Notes: generated from the letters alone by a model not told the origin. A stretch of DNA of 64,000 bases from Dechloromonas sp. TW-R-39-2 (GCF_016864195.1 NZ_CP045202.1:2387001-2451000), one strand, 5' to 3'. Positions 19,052 through 28,769 are shown, counted from the first letter of the stretch. Program-made: numbers and translations.

Positions 19052-19113
19052 TCGGTTCAAACCGGCTTCGCCTCGGCGGAGTCCGGTAAAATTGGCGGTT
19101 TTCGGCTTTCTGG

Positions 19114-19129
19114 CTGCGGTCGACCGCAG
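19114..19129. repeat. Intergenic palindrome centred on GGTCGACC
   Basis: Perfect 16-base palindrome CTGCGGTCGACCGCAG between the chemoreceptor and the methyltransferase gene. It belongs to a set of GGTCGACC-centred sequences in this window (also 30590, 37115, 59104). Confidence 0.6.
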
Positions 19130-19159
19130 TGATTGCTGTAACCCTCACCGGAAACCGCC

Positions 19160-20179
19160 ATGTCCTCCCTGCCACTTGTCAGCGCCATAGAAAAAGCCTT
19201 CTCGGCCCGCCAGACTCTCATCGAATCACTGCACGGCGAAAAAACCAACGCCTACCGGCTTTTCAACGGCAGCACCGAAAATCACCCCGGTCTCACGGTC
19301 GACCGCTACGGTGAGCTGCTTTTGATCCAGACCTTTCACGCACCGCTCGAAGCCGATGAGCGGATCGCCATCGAAAATTATTACGCGAGCGCCCTGCCCG
19401 GCCTGATCACAGTTTACAACGACCGCAGCCAGAGCAATTCGCGCATTGCCAACCCGCTGCAAGGCCAGGAGCAGGCAGAGGCCGAAAAGCAGCGGCAATT
19501 CAGTGAGCTGGGTTTGAATTACCTGGTCCAAGGCCGCCACAGCGGGCAGGACCCCTGGCTTTTCCTCGACATGCGCGCCGGTCGTCGGCGCATTCTTCAG
19601 GAAGCCGCCGGCAAGAGCGTTCTCAACCTGTTTGCCTATACCTGCGGAATCGGCGTTGCGGCAGCCAAGGCGGGTGCAACGCACGTGGTCAACGTCGATT
19701 TTGCCGAATCAAATCTCAACGTCGGCAAGGAAAACGCCCGGCTGAACGATTTGCCGATACGCATGCGCTTCGTCCAGAGCGATGCCTTTGCTGCCATGCG
19801 CCAATTCGCCGGCATCGGCCAGGCCAGCATGGTGCGCGGCAAACGCATGCCGGCTTTTCCAAAACTGGAAGCCAAGCGCTTTGATCTCGTTTTTCTCGAT
19901 CCGCCACGCTACGCCAAAAGCGCTTTTGGCGTGGTCGACATCGTCAATGACTACGCGGCCTTGATGAAGCTGGCGCTGGCGTGCACCCACGAGGGCGGAA
20001 CCTTGATCTGCTGCAACAATGCAGCCCAATTGTCGCGTGAAATATGGGGCGACCAGTTACTGCGTTGCGCCAAGAAAGCAGGTCGAACGGTACGGGAAAT
20101 CGAATGGATCCAGCCAGAGTCTGACTTTCCGAGCCACGATGGTCAGCCGCCACTGAAAATCGCCTTATTGCGAGTGTGA
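19160..20179 (+). CDS. RlmI-like class I SAM methyltransferase
   Basis: 339 aa. Resembles the RlmI/RlmK group that methylates 23S rRNA: RLFNGSTENHPGLTVDRYGE at the N-terminus, FLDMRAGRRR, the SAM motif VLNLFAYTCGIGVAAAKAGA, DFAESNLNVGKENARLN, and the catalytic LVFLDPPRYAKS. It then has the conserved GGTLICCNNAAQLS. The N-terminal PUA domain typical of RlmI is short or lacking, so target RNA and site are uncertain. Monocistronic, flanked by the GGTCGACC palindrome upstream. Confidence 0.82.
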   Translation: MSSLPLVSAIEKAFSARQTLIESLHGEKTNAYRLFNGSTENHPGLTVDRYGELLLIQTFHAPLEADERIAIENYYASALPGLITVYNDRSQSNSRIANPLQGQEQAEAEKQRQFSELGLNYLVQGRHSGQDPWLFLDMRAGRRRILQEAAGKSVLNLFAYTCGIGVAAAKAGATHVVNVDFAESNLNVGKENARLNDLPIRMRFVQSDAFAAMRQFAGIGQASMVRGKRMPAFPKLEAKRFDLVFLDPPRYAKSAFGVVDIVNDYAALMKLALACTHEGGTLICCNNAAQLSREIWGDQLLRCAKKAGRTVREIEWIQPESDFPSHDGQPPLKIALLRV

Positions 20180-20317
20180 AAAGAATAAAACACATCAGTA
20201 AAAAATGTAGTTGTTTTGACATTTTCACCCTAAAATCTGACAAAGGTTCGATGCTCTACGCATCGTCCATGCCGCACAGAGGATTCGCCGACTTTAACCG
20301 CCAGCCTTCCCGGACGC

Positions 20318-22432
20318 ATGCCCAAACGCAGAACGCCCTTGTCAGATTTACATGTTCGAAGCGTGCTTCTTGTCGCCTTGCTGCAACTTCCAATGCAGGC
20401 GAGTAGCGCCGATTCGGATGAGGATATTTTCTTCTCCGAACTGCCAATTGTCGCTTTGGCCAGCCGCCTGACACAACGCCTGCAAGACGCCCCAAGCTCG
20501 ATGACCATTCTCGACCGGGAAATCATCAAGGCATCCGGGGCTCGCGACCTGAATGACCTGCTCAGGCTGGTCCCCGGCTTTCAAACCTTTCCCAACAACA
20601 CAGAACCAACCCGGGTGAGCTATCACGGCCTGACCGACGAGGATTTCTCGCCTCGCGTCCAGGTGCTGATCGATGATCGATCGCAGTATTCGCCGCTATT
20701 CCGCAGCGGCGTCAATTGGAACGTCCTACCCATCGCCATCGAAGACATCGAACGCATCGAGATCGTACGCGGCACAAACTCTGTCGCCTATGGCAACAAT
20801 GCCTTTCTCGGAGTCATCAACATCATCACGGTCGACCCGGCATTGGCACACGGTTTTTCCGTATCAAGCAATATCGGCAACCAGGGCGTACGCGACTACA
20901 CGCTGCGCAACGGCGGAAAAATTGGCGAAAACGGCGACTTCCGTTTTACCTATCAACAAAAAGACGATAGCGGGTTACGTGACAGAAGCAGTTGGCACGA
21001 CGATTTTCAATCCCGCCTGTTTGATTTGCGAGCCGATTTTCAGCTCTCGACAAGCGATGTGCTTCAATTCAACCTGGGCAGCATCTCAGCCACCATGCCC
21101 CAAGGCAAAATTGGCAGCCAGGGCGAACCTTTGCATGATTTCAAGCAATCCAGCACTTTCCTGCAACTTGCCTGGAAACACATTCTGTCTGCCGATGCCG
21201 ATTTGAATCTGCGCTACGCCTGGTCACGAGACGCGGCAAGCGATCGCTTTCTGGCTGCCACAGGCGACACACCCGCACCGACTGACTACCTGTATTGGGA
21301 TGGCAGCTTTTACGGTAGCTCGATACGCCAGGAAATCGAGCTGCAACACAGCTTTCATCCGACAGAACATACTCGCCTTGCCTGGGGAGGCGGTTACCGA
21401 CGCGACGAAGTTCAGTCAGAGGCCAATTTCTACGGTAACCCACGCCTTGGCCGGAGCATTACCCGTACTTTCGCCAACCTTGAATGGAAACCCGCTCAAT
21501 GGTTTACAGGCAATCTTGGCGGCTCGATCGATCATGACTCACTGGCCGGAAGCAGTTTTTCTCCCCGTCTCAGCGGTAGCGTCCATCTCAACCCGGAAAA
21601 TACCATCCGCCTCGGTTACGCCAGAGCCACACGCACCGGCAGCCTGGTGGACTACAAGGGAGATCGTCGGCTGAATGCCTTCGCCCAGCGTGACGGAACA
21701 ATCGTCCCCGCCAGCACGATGCTCTATGACCGCAAGTTTTATGGCAATCCGGACATGCCATCCGAAAAGCTCGAAAGCCTGGAGATCGGCTATCTCGGCG
21801 ACTGGCGTACCTCTCGCATGAGTCTCGATATCCGTGCTTTTATCGAAAAAATCCCGAACCGCCTGCTCAGCGTCGAGCGAACAGTAAGGCAAGCCGATCT
21901 CTGCGAAATGGCAAGTTGCGGCTCGATCACGGCCGACTTCACCACCCCGGTGCAGCGCGTGCAAACCGAAGGCATCGAATATCAATGGCGCTGGCAACCC
22001 TTTGAAACCACCCGCGTGATGCTTGGCCAGGCCCTGACCAGGATCAAATCGGAGTTTCTCGATAGCCTGGTCAACGACTCAAGCATATCGATCAATGGCA
22101 ATCTGGTGCGCTGGTCGGCACTAACCAACCATTCGGCGCCACGCCTGGGATCTTCGTTGCTGCTGATGCAGAAACTGCCTTACAACATGCAGTTTTCAAC
22201 AGCTGCCTACAAGCAGGGAAAAATGAAATGGACGCAGCACAGCGAATCCGATGGCTACACGCGAATCGATGCTCGCTTGAGTCATCCGCTTCAGGTTGGC
22301 AAACTGCAGGGCGAACTTGCCTACACTGCTCAGTCGCTTAACGGAGCTCACGGGGAATTCAGGGCGGAAGGAAAAGCGGACGACCGCATCGTCGAACGGC
22401 GCAACTGGATCAGCTTGCGTCTTGACTACTGA
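20318..22432 (+). CDS. TonB-dependent outer membrane receptor
   Basis: 704 aa. Signal peptide (VLLVALLQLPMQASSA), then a plug domain with DAPSSMTILDREIIKASGARDL, LLRLVPGFQTF and IERIEIVRGTNSVAYGNNAFLGVINI, then a beta-barrel of alternating strands ending in the aromatic LRLDY. The plug sequence is that of the cobalamin/siderophore-like TonB receptors. Barrel phrases such as GYARATRTGSLVDYKGDRRL and EKLESLEIGYLGDWR are usual. No siderophore or transport genes are adjacent and no convincing Fur box was seen, so the substrate stays open. Confidence 0.9.
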   Translation: MPKRRTPLSDLHVRSVLLVALLQLPMQASSADSDEDIFFSELPIVALASRLTQRLQDAPSSMTILDREIIKASGARDLNDLLRLVPGFQTFPNNTEPTRVSYHGLTDEDFSPRVQVLIDDRSQYSPLFRSGVNWNVLPIAIEDIERIEIVRGTNSVAYGNNAFLGVINIITVDPALAHGFSVSSNIGNQGVRDYTLRNGGKIGENGDFRFTYQQKDDSGLRDRSSWHDDFQSRLFDLRADFQLSTSDVLQFNLGSISATMPQGKIGSQGEPLHDFKQSSTFLQLAWKHILSADADLNLRYAWSRDAASDRFLAATGDTPAPTDYLYWDGSFYGSSIRQEIELQHSFHPTEHTRLAWGGGYRRDEVQSEANFYGNPRLGRSITRTFANLEWKPAQWFTGNLGGSIDHDSLAGSSFSPRLSGSVHLNPENTIRLGYARATRTGSLVDYKGDRRLNAFAQRDGTIVPASTMLYDRKFYGNPDMPSEKLESLEIGYLGDWRTSRMSLDIRAFIEKIPNRLLSVERTVRQADLCEMASCGSITADFTTPVQRVQTEGIEYQWRWQPFETTRVMLGQALTRIKSEFLDSLVNDSSISINGNLVRWSALTNHSAPRLGSSLLLMQKLPYNMQFSTAAYKQGKMKWTQHSESDGYTRIDARLSHPLQVGKLQGELAYTAQSLNGAHGEFRAEGKADDRIVERRNWISLRLDY

Positions 22433-22451
22433 GGGTTCGGGAAAAAACGGG

Positions 22452-22526
<75 letters not shown>

Positions 22527-22576
22527 ACAACTCAAGACAGCCGAATCAGAAGGTTGTGACCTGAAACAGTGGCTTT

Positions 22577-22652
22577 TGGCTCCCCGACCTGGGCTCGAAC
22601 CAGGGACCTACGGATTAACAGTCCGGCGCTCTACCGACTGAGCTATCGAGGA
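22577..22652 (-). tRNA. tRNA-Asn(GTT)
   Basis: 76 bases on the minus strand: acceptor TCCTCGA/TCGGGGA (one T-G pair), discriminator G, encoded CCA. Anticodon loop CTGTTAA gives GTT. A perfect TATAAT on the minus strand (22692-22697) lies about 40 bases upstream of the tRNA start and probably serves both tRNAs; the -35 is not clear. Confidence 0.95.
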
Positions 22653-22767
22653 ACTACGCTGTGATCAATAACGATCACCAACAGGGCGCGAATTATATAC
22701 AAGAGTTTCGAAAACGCCTAGTACTCTGCGTTTCGAGAGACAAATAAATTTTCGCCCCACTGATTTT

Positions 22768-23679
22768 TCAGGCTTTTTCAGCATCGGCCGCAGCCGCTGC
22801 AGCGGCCAGTGCCGCCAGCTGGGTCTGTCGTTCGGCCCGCAAATCCGGTGTTTCCAGACTGATCCGTCCCAGTGCGCCGCTGCGATAGTCGATCAGCAAG
22901 ATAGCTGCCGCTTTTTCGAAATCGTATTCGCCGCCCCGCCCCTTGAGCAGGCAGCCACGCTTTTTGGCAACGGCCTCGATGACCGAAACAGCATCCATGT
23001 TCTCGGTGGAAAACCCGTAGCGTGCCGTCAGCATGGCCGGGTACTGTTCAAGCAGGAAGCCGGCGAGGAAGGTCGCAACTTCTTCATCGATGTAGGCATT
23101 GACACCGACCGCATGGCTGGCGGCGAGCATCAGGCCATCGATCGGATGGGCGATCTTCGGCCACAGCATGCCTGGCGTATCGTAGATGGTCAGGCGCGAG
23201 CTGATGTCGATCCGCTGCTGGCTCTTGGTCACGGCCGGCTGATCGCCGACGGCGGCTACCCGCTTTTTGACCAGCGCATTCATCAGCGTCGATTTACCAA
23301 CGTTGGGAATCCCCATGATCATCAGGCGCAGCGGCTTGACCGCATCACAGCGATGCGGCGCCAGCTTCTGGGCCAGCCCCGGCACCCGGGCAACGTCGCT
23401 GGCTTTCTTGCAGGAAATAGCGACGGCCTTGACGCCGGGCTGTTGCTCGAAATATTCCATCCAGGCCTTGGTCGCTACCGGATCGGCCAGATCGGCCTTG
23501 TTCAGCAACTTGAGACAGGGACGCTGCCGGAAAGCGCGCAGTTCGTGGATCATCGGATTGCTGCTGGCCTGCGGCAGGCGTGCATCGAGCACTTCAACCA
23601 CGACGTCGGCCATGGCCAGCGTTTCACCGGCCTTCTTGCGGGCCGAGGTCATGTGCCCCGGGAACCATTGAATCGACAT
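22768..23679 (-). CDS. rbgA: Ribosome biogenesis GTPase RbgA/YlqF
   Basis: 303 aa circularly permuted GTPase needed for late 50S assembly in other bacteria. Order of motifs is G4-G5-G1-G2-G3: LLNKADLAD (G4 NKAD, 60-63), ISCKKASD (G5), GIPNVGKST (G1, 123-131), then IYDTPGMLWPK (G3 DTPG, 167-170). N-terminal WFPGHM is diagnostic of the family. The C-terminus ends in an unusual alanine-rich run. It is followed on the transcript by tRNA genes only after a gap, and it is preceded by moaD, whose stop lies 14 bases upstream. Confidence 0.95.
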   Translation of the reverse strand: MSIQWFPGHMTSARKKAGETLAMADVVVEVLDARLPQASSNPMIHELRAFRQRPCLKLLNKADLADPVATKAWMEYFEQQPGVKAVAISCKKASDVARVPGLAQKLAPHRCDAVKPLRLMIMGIPNVGKSTLMNALVKKRVAAVGDQPAVTKSQQRIDISSRLTIYDTPGMLWPKIAHPIDGLMLAASHAVGVNAYIDEEVATFLAGFLLEQYPAMLTARYGFSTENMDAVSVIEAVAKKRGCLLKGRGGEYDFEKAAAILLIDYRSGALGRISLETPDLRAERQTQLAALAAAAAAADAEKA

Positions 23680-23693
23680 TACTTGCTTTCCTT

Positions 23694-23942
23694 TCAGCCG
23701 CCCGTGACCGGCGGGAAAAAGGCGATTTCATCGCCACTCTTCACCGCCGCATCAAGCCCGGCCATATCCTGATTGATAGCGCAGCGAAGATTTTTCGCTA
23801 CCGCCAATGATTCCCTGCCCTGCGCCACCAGCCAGTCGCGCAAGGCACCGACCGTGTGGACCCCGGCCGGGAGTTCGATTGTTTCGCTGCCGCGCCCGAG
23901 GGCTTCCTTGAGGCCGGCAAAATAGAGGATCGTGACGCTCAT
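23694..23942 (-). CDS. moaD: Molybdopterin synthase small subunit MoaD
   Basis: 82 aa ubiquitin-fold sulfur carrier that gives sulfur to precursor Z. MSVTILYFAGLKEALGRGSE at the N-terminus and the functional C-terminal Gly-Gly (DEIAFFPPVTGG) are present. The ATG overlaps the moeA stop by four bases (23939-23942), so the two are co-translated. MoaE, its usual partner, is not in the window. Confidence 0.93.
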   Translation of the reverse strand: MSVTILYFAGLKEALGRGSETIELPAGVHTVGALRDWLVAQGRESLAVAKNLRCAINQDMAGLDAAVKSGDEIAFFPPVTGG

Positions 23943-25150
23943 GACAGCAACTCCGCAAAAGGCACGAACTCGACCAGATCGCCCCGGGCAATGGTTTTCC
24001 CCGGCGGATTGATCACCAGGCCATCGCCCCAGCACAGCGAGGTTACCACCCCTGAGCCTTGGTTGACGTAGAGTTCGATGCCGCCGTCGGCATTGATCCG
24101 GGCGCGCAGGAATTCCTTGCGCGCATCCGGACGCAGCCATTCGAAATCGGCGCGTTGCGCAAAGCTGCGCGGCATCAGCAGCCCCGCACCCTGCAAGCGA
24201 AGAATGAAGGGGCGGACCATCACCATGAAGGTCACCATCGCTGAAACCGGATTGCCCGGCAAACCGATGAACCAGGCTTTTCCGGCCGCATCTGGACGAC
24301 GTACTTCGCCAAAGGCCAACGGCTTGCCCGGCTTGATGGCAATTTTCCACATATCGAGCCGACCTTCTGCCTCGACCGCCGGCTTGACATGGTCCTCTTC
24401 ACCGACAGAAACACCGCCGCTGGTAATGATCAGATCGTTGTCGGTCGCCGCCTTGCGCAATGCTTCGCGGGTGGCGTCGAGTTTGTCCGGCACCGTACCC
24501 AGATCGCGCACTTCGCAGCCCATGCCTTCAAGCAGCGTGACCAGCGCATAACGATTCGAGTTGTAGATCGCCCCCGGCGGCAATGGTTCGCCGGGTTGCA
24601 CCAGTTCATCGCCGGTAAAGAAAACACCGACGCGAACCCGACGATACACCGGCAACTCGGGCAGACCGGCGGAAGCAGCCAGGGCAATGTGCTGCGGCTG
24701 CAATTTGATGCCGACCGGCAGGATTTCGGCGCCAACCGAAATGTCCTCACCGGCCCGTCGAATGTTTTCACCCGAACGCGGCAGATGGTTGATGACCACC
24801 CCGCCCTCGCCGTGCTCGCAAAGCTCCTGCATGACCACCGCATCGGTGCCCGCCGGCACGGGGGCGCCGGTGAAGATACGGGCTGCGGTGCCCGGTTGCA
24901 GTGCCGTGCCGACAGTGCCTGCAGGAATGCGCTGACTGACCGGCAGGCAGATGCCTTTGGCGGAAATATCGGCCAGACGCACGGCATAGCCATCCATCGC
25001 CGAGTTATCGAGCGGCGGGACTGCCACGGTCGACCGTTGTGCGAGGGCCAAAATGCGCCCAGCAGCAGCCGTCAGCGGCAGCGAGCGGATTTCTTCGACA
25101 GGCTGGGCAGCGGCCAGCAATTTTTCCAGGGCTTGTTCAAAACTCAGCAT
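23939..25150 (-). CDS. moeA: Molybdopterin molybdenumtransferase MoeA
   Basis: 403 aa. Inserts molybdate into adenylylated molybdopterin. Family motifs in order: PPLDNSAMDGYAVR (about 45-58), AARIFTGAPVPAGTDAVVMQE, RSGENIRRAGEDI, YNSNRYALVTLL, IITSGGVSVGEEDHVKP and GLPGNPVSAMVTFMVMVRP. The C-terminal beta-barrel domain IV is complete. The gene overlaps mobB upstream (by 7 bases) and moaD downstream, forming a tight mobB-moeA-moaD unit that would use the molybdate imported by ModBC. Confidence 0.95.
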   Translation of the reverse strand: MLSFEQALEKLLAAAQPVEEIRSLPLTAAAGRILALAQRSTVAVPPLDNSAMDGYAVRLADISAKGICLPVSQRIPAGTVGTALQPGTAARIFTGAPVPAGTDAVVMQELCEHGEGGVVINHLPRSGENIRRAGEDISVGAEILPVGIKLQPQHIALAASAGLPELPVYRRVRVGVFFTGDELVQPGEPLPPGAIYNSNRYALVTLLEGMGCEVRDLGTVPDKLDATREALRKAATDNDLIITSGGVSVGEEDHVKPAVEAEGRLDMWKIAIKPGKPLAFGEVRRPDAAGKAWFIGLPGNPVSAMVTFMVMVRPFILRLQGAGLLMPRSFAQRADFEWLRPDARKEFLRARINADGGIELYVNQGSGVVTSLCWGDGLVINPPGKTIARGDLVEFVPFAELLS

Positions 25151-25650
25151 GGGCGTTCCTGCAATTCGAGAGTAGTCATCACAAAATCGGCGATCGCACC
25201 GACATCATTGAGCGGCAAGATCGGCAAGTGCGTCGCCAGTTCGGCATCGGTCGCAATCGCCACAATGTCGCTGCGTTCGCTGAACAAGGGCGGCTTGCCA
25301 TTTTCAGGCCGGTAGACTTCGAGCTTGGGCACCGGTTCCTGCTTGAAGCCTTCGATCAGCACCAGATCGCAAGGTGCCAACCGGGCCAGCAATTCATTGA
25401 GCGTCACTTCACCTTCATCGCGCCGTTCGTGCATCAAGGCCCAGCGATCGTGGCAGGAGAGCAGCACTTCCGCCGCGCCGGCTTCACGGTGACGGTAGGA
25501 ATCCTTGCCCGGACGGTCGATATCGAAACCATGGTGGGCGTGCTTGATGACGGACACTTTCAACCCGCGTGCCGTCAGGACAGGAATCAGTTTTTCGAGC
25601 AGGGTTGTCTTGCCGGAACCGGAATAGCCGGCGATCCCAAAAACCTTCAT
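25144..25650 (-). CDS. mobB: Molybdopterin-guanine dinucleotide adapter MobB
   Basis: 168 aa P-loop GTP-binding protein. Walker A GYSGSGKTT at 8-16, then SVIKHAHHGFDIDRPGKDSYRHREAGA, the MobB signature, and LVLIEGFKQEPVPKLEVYR (Walker B-like). It assists MobA in making the guanine dinucleotide cofactor. ATG 25650 is preferred: the P-loop begins right after, and AGAGG lies upstream. The stop overlaps the moeA start. Confidence 0.94.
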   Translation of the reverse strand: MKVFGIAGYSGSGKTTLLEKLIPVLTARGLKVSVIKHAHHGFDIDRPGKDSYRHREAGAAEVLLSCHDRWALMHERRDEGEVTLNELLARLAPCDLVLIEGFKQEPVPKLEVYRPENGKPPLFSERSDIVAIATDAELATHLPILPLNDVGAIADFVMTTLELQERPC

Positions 25651-25663
25651 TGATGCCTCTGTT

Positions 25664-26839
25664 TCATACGGCGAACACCGGGGCAAAGCCACCACCCGGC
25701 GTACGGAAATTGGTTGTTTGCCCCTGGTAAAGCCGGGCAGCCATCAGTTGAACCTGGCCGGCGTAGGCGTAACAACGCAGGTCAAGCTTCATGACTTGCG
25801 CTGCATCGGCCACTGCCACGGTCAACTCGGAAGGTGGAACGATTTCCTGGGCGATGTAACCGCCCTGCAGGATTTCTTCGAAAACACGCTTGGTCAATTT
25901 GTCGCCGCGATACGTCGCACGACTGCCAAAACCGGCCGCCGGCTTGAAGAACCAGTTTTTACGACCGGCCCAGAAAGCCTCGCCCTCACCCGGATCAACC
26001 GCCACAGTGCGCGGAATGCCGGCCAGCAGGAGGCGCTGCGTCGCCTCGGGAACCCCCATGTCGGACAACGCAGCCGGGTCGGAAAGCAGCATCAGGTTGC
26101 GCTTGTCGGCATACAGTGCATGGGCCTGCGGATACGGCGTCACAACGACGCCATCAGCCTCGAAAACAGCCTTCAAATCGGCGTTGACCGCAGCATCGAG
26201 CGAAAAATCGGTCAGCCGGTTGTACACCAGATCGACCACCGCACCGCGATGCAGCAAACGATCGCCATCGCGTTGCAGCTCAGCCGGATCAGCGACGACG
26301 GCAGCAATGCCGTGCGCTTCGAACAACTGGCGGAAAAGCTCGAACTCCGGTGCCAGATATTGCCCGGCCGGATTTTCATCGATGATGGCAATGCGCTTGA
26401 GCGGCAGCTCGCCGCGCATCAGCCGCCACTCTTCCCTGAACATGGCCACGAATGCCTGACGCAGGCACTGCGCGTCATCATGCCGGCCATGGGCTGCCAG
26501 CAGGCAGACATTGAGCAGTGCACCGCCGGCATTGGTGTTGATTTCGATCAGTTTCGGGCCGTCGACCGCGAGATGAAAGTCGTAGCCGTAAAAAACACCG
26601 CGCGCCGCCACATCCTTCCGGGCACCAAGCGGCGCCCAGCCAAGCACACGCTGGCGATAAGCCGGCATGGCAACGACCGATTCGATGGCGGCAATCAGGC
26701 CGGCCATGGCCTCGGCCTGCCCGGACGAAACGGTCAGCTCGGCCGCTGAAAACAAGCTGGGGTGCGATAGCTGGAGCGCATTGCCGTCCAGGTTGCCGGC
26801 CGCCAGCAACTCGGCATTCAGGGCTGGTCGATCAAACAT
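25664..26839 (-). CDS. ATP-grasp-like protein of unknown function
   Basis: 391 aa. The C-terminal half looks like an ATP-grasp fold: RKNWFFKPAAGFGSRATYRG (a Lys and Gly-rich loop), GGYIAQEIVPPSEL, then MKLDLRCYAY and the metal-site-like GQTTNFRTPGGGFAP. The N-terminal half has GYDFHLAVDGPKLIEINTNAG, with Asp/Glu/Asn that resemble a second ligand set. It does not match glutathione synthetase closely. ATG 26839 overlaps the helicase stop by eight bases; mobB follows 13 bases after its own stop, so it lies inside a helicase-X-mobB-moeA-moaD run. Its substrate is unknown. Confidence 0.72.
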   Translation of the reverse strand: MFDRPALNAELLAAGNLDGNALQLSHPSLFSAAELTVSSGQAEAMAGLIAAIESVVAMPAYRQRVLGWAPLGARKDVAARGVFYGYDFHLAVDGPKLIEINTNAGGALLNVCLLAAHGRHDDAQCLRQAFVAMFREEWRLMRGELPLKRIAIIDENPAGQYLAPEFELFRQLFEAHGIAAVVADPAELQRDGDRLLHRGAVVDLVYNRLTDFSLDAAVNADLKAVFEADGVVVTPYPQAHALYADKRNLMLLSDPAALSDMGVPEATQRLLLAGIPRTVAVDPGEGEAFWAGRKNWFFKPAAGFGSRATYRGDKLTKRVFEEILQGGYIAQEIVPPSELTVAVADAAQVMKLDLRCYAYAGQVQLMAARLYQGQTTNFRTPGGGFAPVFAV

Positions 26840-28769
26840 TGCCGTTACGCCGGGCAAAAAAATCAAGCACGTCCTTCAACTCCTTGGTCCGCTTCATCGG
26901 TGGCAGACTTTGCCATACACGCCGCCCGTAAGGCTTTGACAGAAGTCGGGGATCGCAGATCATCAGCACGCCGGTATCGCTTTCGTCGCGAATCAATCGG
27001 CCAGCGCCCTGCTTGACGTTGATCACGGCGCGCGGCAACTGGTATTCGATGAAGGCATTGCGGCCCTGCTGCTTCATCTGCTCGATGCGCGCCGAAAGCA
27101 CCGGATCATCGGGCGGCGCAAAGGGAATTTTGTCGATCACAACGAGCGACAAGGCTTCCCCGCGCACATCGACGCCTTCCCAGAAACTCTGGCTGCCAAC
27201 CAGGATGGCGTTGCCGAGATGGCGGAAGCGTTGTAGCAGATCGTTCTTGCTGCCCTCACCCTGGATCAGCAAAGGCATGTCGATGCCTTCGTCCTCAAGC
27301 CGGGCCTTGAGCAATTCGTGCGTCCGACGCATGGCGCGCAAGCTGGTGCACAGGAAGAAGGCGCCGCCACCGGCCGCAACCACGGCCGGAAACGCCGCGT
27401 CGACCACGGCATCGGTGTAACCGAAGGAATTCGGCTCCGGCATGCCGAGCGGCGCATAGAGCATGGCCTGCTTTTCGTAATCGAAGGGACTCTGCCAGCA
27501 GGCCGACTCCGGATCGCCCAGCCCCAACTCGGCGCAGTAATGATGAAACTTGCCCTGCACGGCAAGCGTTGCCGAGGTAAAGATCCAGGCCCGCGGATGG
27601 CCGCCCATCTGCTTGCGGAAAATATTGGCGACACTGAGCGGCGTCGAGTTCAGTTGCAGCGCATGCGTAAAAGCTTCTGCCCAGCGCACGTAACCGTCAT
27701 CGACTTCCTTTTGCCAGTGGCCGATCGCCTGAGTCAGCTCAAGCGCCCGCTGCCAGCACTTCTCCAAGCCCTCTGCGCGCTCGGCCTGGGTTTCGAGCAA
27801 GGCGGCGAAGTTGCTGACTTCCTCTTCAAGCAGCTTGAGGGCCGGGGCAAATTCGGGCTTTTCGAGCAGTTGACCGTAGGAAAAGCGTCCGGCATCGAGG
27901 CCGACCGCCAGACGCAAATCCTTGGCCGCTTTTTCCATTTTTTTGCTGGCTTCCGGCAAGGCCAGGAAGTCACGTGCATGGGTCATTGCCTCGGATCGCG
28001 CATCGCGCGCCAGATCGAGGATTTGCGCGGTCGACACGGTATCGCCGAAGAATAGCGTGGCGACTTCCGGCAACTGGTGGGCTTCGTCGAAAATCACCGT
28101 ATTGCAGGCCGGCAGCAGTTCGGCCATGCCTTCGTCGCGCAGCATCACATCGGCAAAGAACAGGTGATGATTGACCACCACCAGATCAGCCGCCATCGCC
28201 TCGCGGCGCGCCTGCATGACGAAACACTCCTTGTAGTTCGGGCAATCCTGGCCGAGACAGTTTTCGCGCGTCGAGGTCATGTGCGCCCAGACCGGCGAGC
28301 TTTCCGAAACTTCCAGACATTCGGCCTTGTCGCCGCTCTGCGTGACCTTGGCAAAAATCGAGATGCGCCGCGCATCGGCCGCATCTTCGCGGGTCAGGAA
28401 ACGACCGTCGGCCTGGGCGTGTTCAAGGTGGTAATGGCAAACATAATTGGCCCGCCCCTTGAGCAGGGCAATCTTGACCGGCGCCTTGAGGATGTCGCGG
28501 ACCATCGGCAGGTCCTTGTTGAACAACTGATCCTGCAGCGTCTTGGTCCCGGTCGAGACAATCACCTTGCCGCCCGATTTGAGCGCCGGAACGAGATAGG
28601 CAAATGTCTTGCCCGTGCCGGTCCCCGCCTCGGCGATGAACACCGAACAGCTATTGATCGCAGCCGCGATGCGCTCGGCCATCTCGACTTGCTGATCGCG
28701 CACGCGATAGCCGCCGATGGCACGGGCCAGCAGCCCGTCTGGGGCGAATATTTCCTGGAGGGACGACAA
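26832..28769 (-). CDS. yoaA: DinG/YoaA-family ATP-dependent DNA helicase
   Basis: 645 aa superfamily-2 Fe-S helicase, near YoaA length (636 aa in E. coli). Walker A FIAEAGTGTGKTFAYL (about 44-59), motif Ia STGTKTLQDQLF, DEAH box VIFDEAHQL, and motif VI QGAGRLIRDESDTGV. Between motifs Ia and II lie the Cys that hold a 4Fe-4S cluster: NYVCHYH, KAECLEV and NCLGQDCPNYKEC. YoaA unwinds DNA and helps resolve blocked forks with HolC. Monocistronic start at 28769 or leading the run into the ATP-grasp gene. No LexA box was recognised upstream. Confidence 0.92.
   Translation of the reverse strand: MSSLQEIFAPDGLLARAIGGYRVRDQQVEMAERIAAAINSCSVFIAEAGTGTGKTFAYLVPALKSGGKVIVSTGTKTLQDQLFNKDLPMVRDILKAPVKIALLKGRANYVCHYHLEHAQADGRFLTREDAADARRISIFAKVTQSGDKAECLEVSESSPVWAHMTSTRENCLGQDCPNYKECFVMQARREAMAADLVVVNHHLFFADVMLRDEGMAELLPACNTVIFDEAHQLPEVATLFFGDTVSTAQILDLARDARSEAMTHARDFLALPEASKKMEKAAKDLRLAVGLDAGRFSYGQLLEKPEFAPALKLLEEEVSNFAALLETQAERAEGLEKCWQRALELTQAIGHWQKEVDDGYVRWAEAFTHALQLNSTPLSVANIFRKQMGGHPRAWIFTSATLAVQGKFHHYCAELGLGDPESACWQSPFDYEKQAMLYAPLGMPEPNSFGYTDAVVDAAFPAVVAAGGGAFFLCTSLRAMRRTHELLKARLEDEGIDMPLLIQGEGSKNDLLQRFRHLGNAILVGSQSFWEGVDVRGEALSLVVIDKIPFAPPDDPVLSARIEQMKQQGRNAFIEYQLPRAVINVKQGAGRLIRDESDTGVLMICDPRLLSKPYGRRVWQSLPPMKRTKELKDVLDFFARRNGNV

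Noticed and set aside
20216..20236. TTGACA and TAAAAT upstream of the TonB receptor as a promoter
   Set aside because: Only nine bases separate them, far too short; no better -10 at 16-18 bases.
24430..24993. Frames inside moeA on other frames
   Set aside because: Shadow translations; moeA is complete and conserved.
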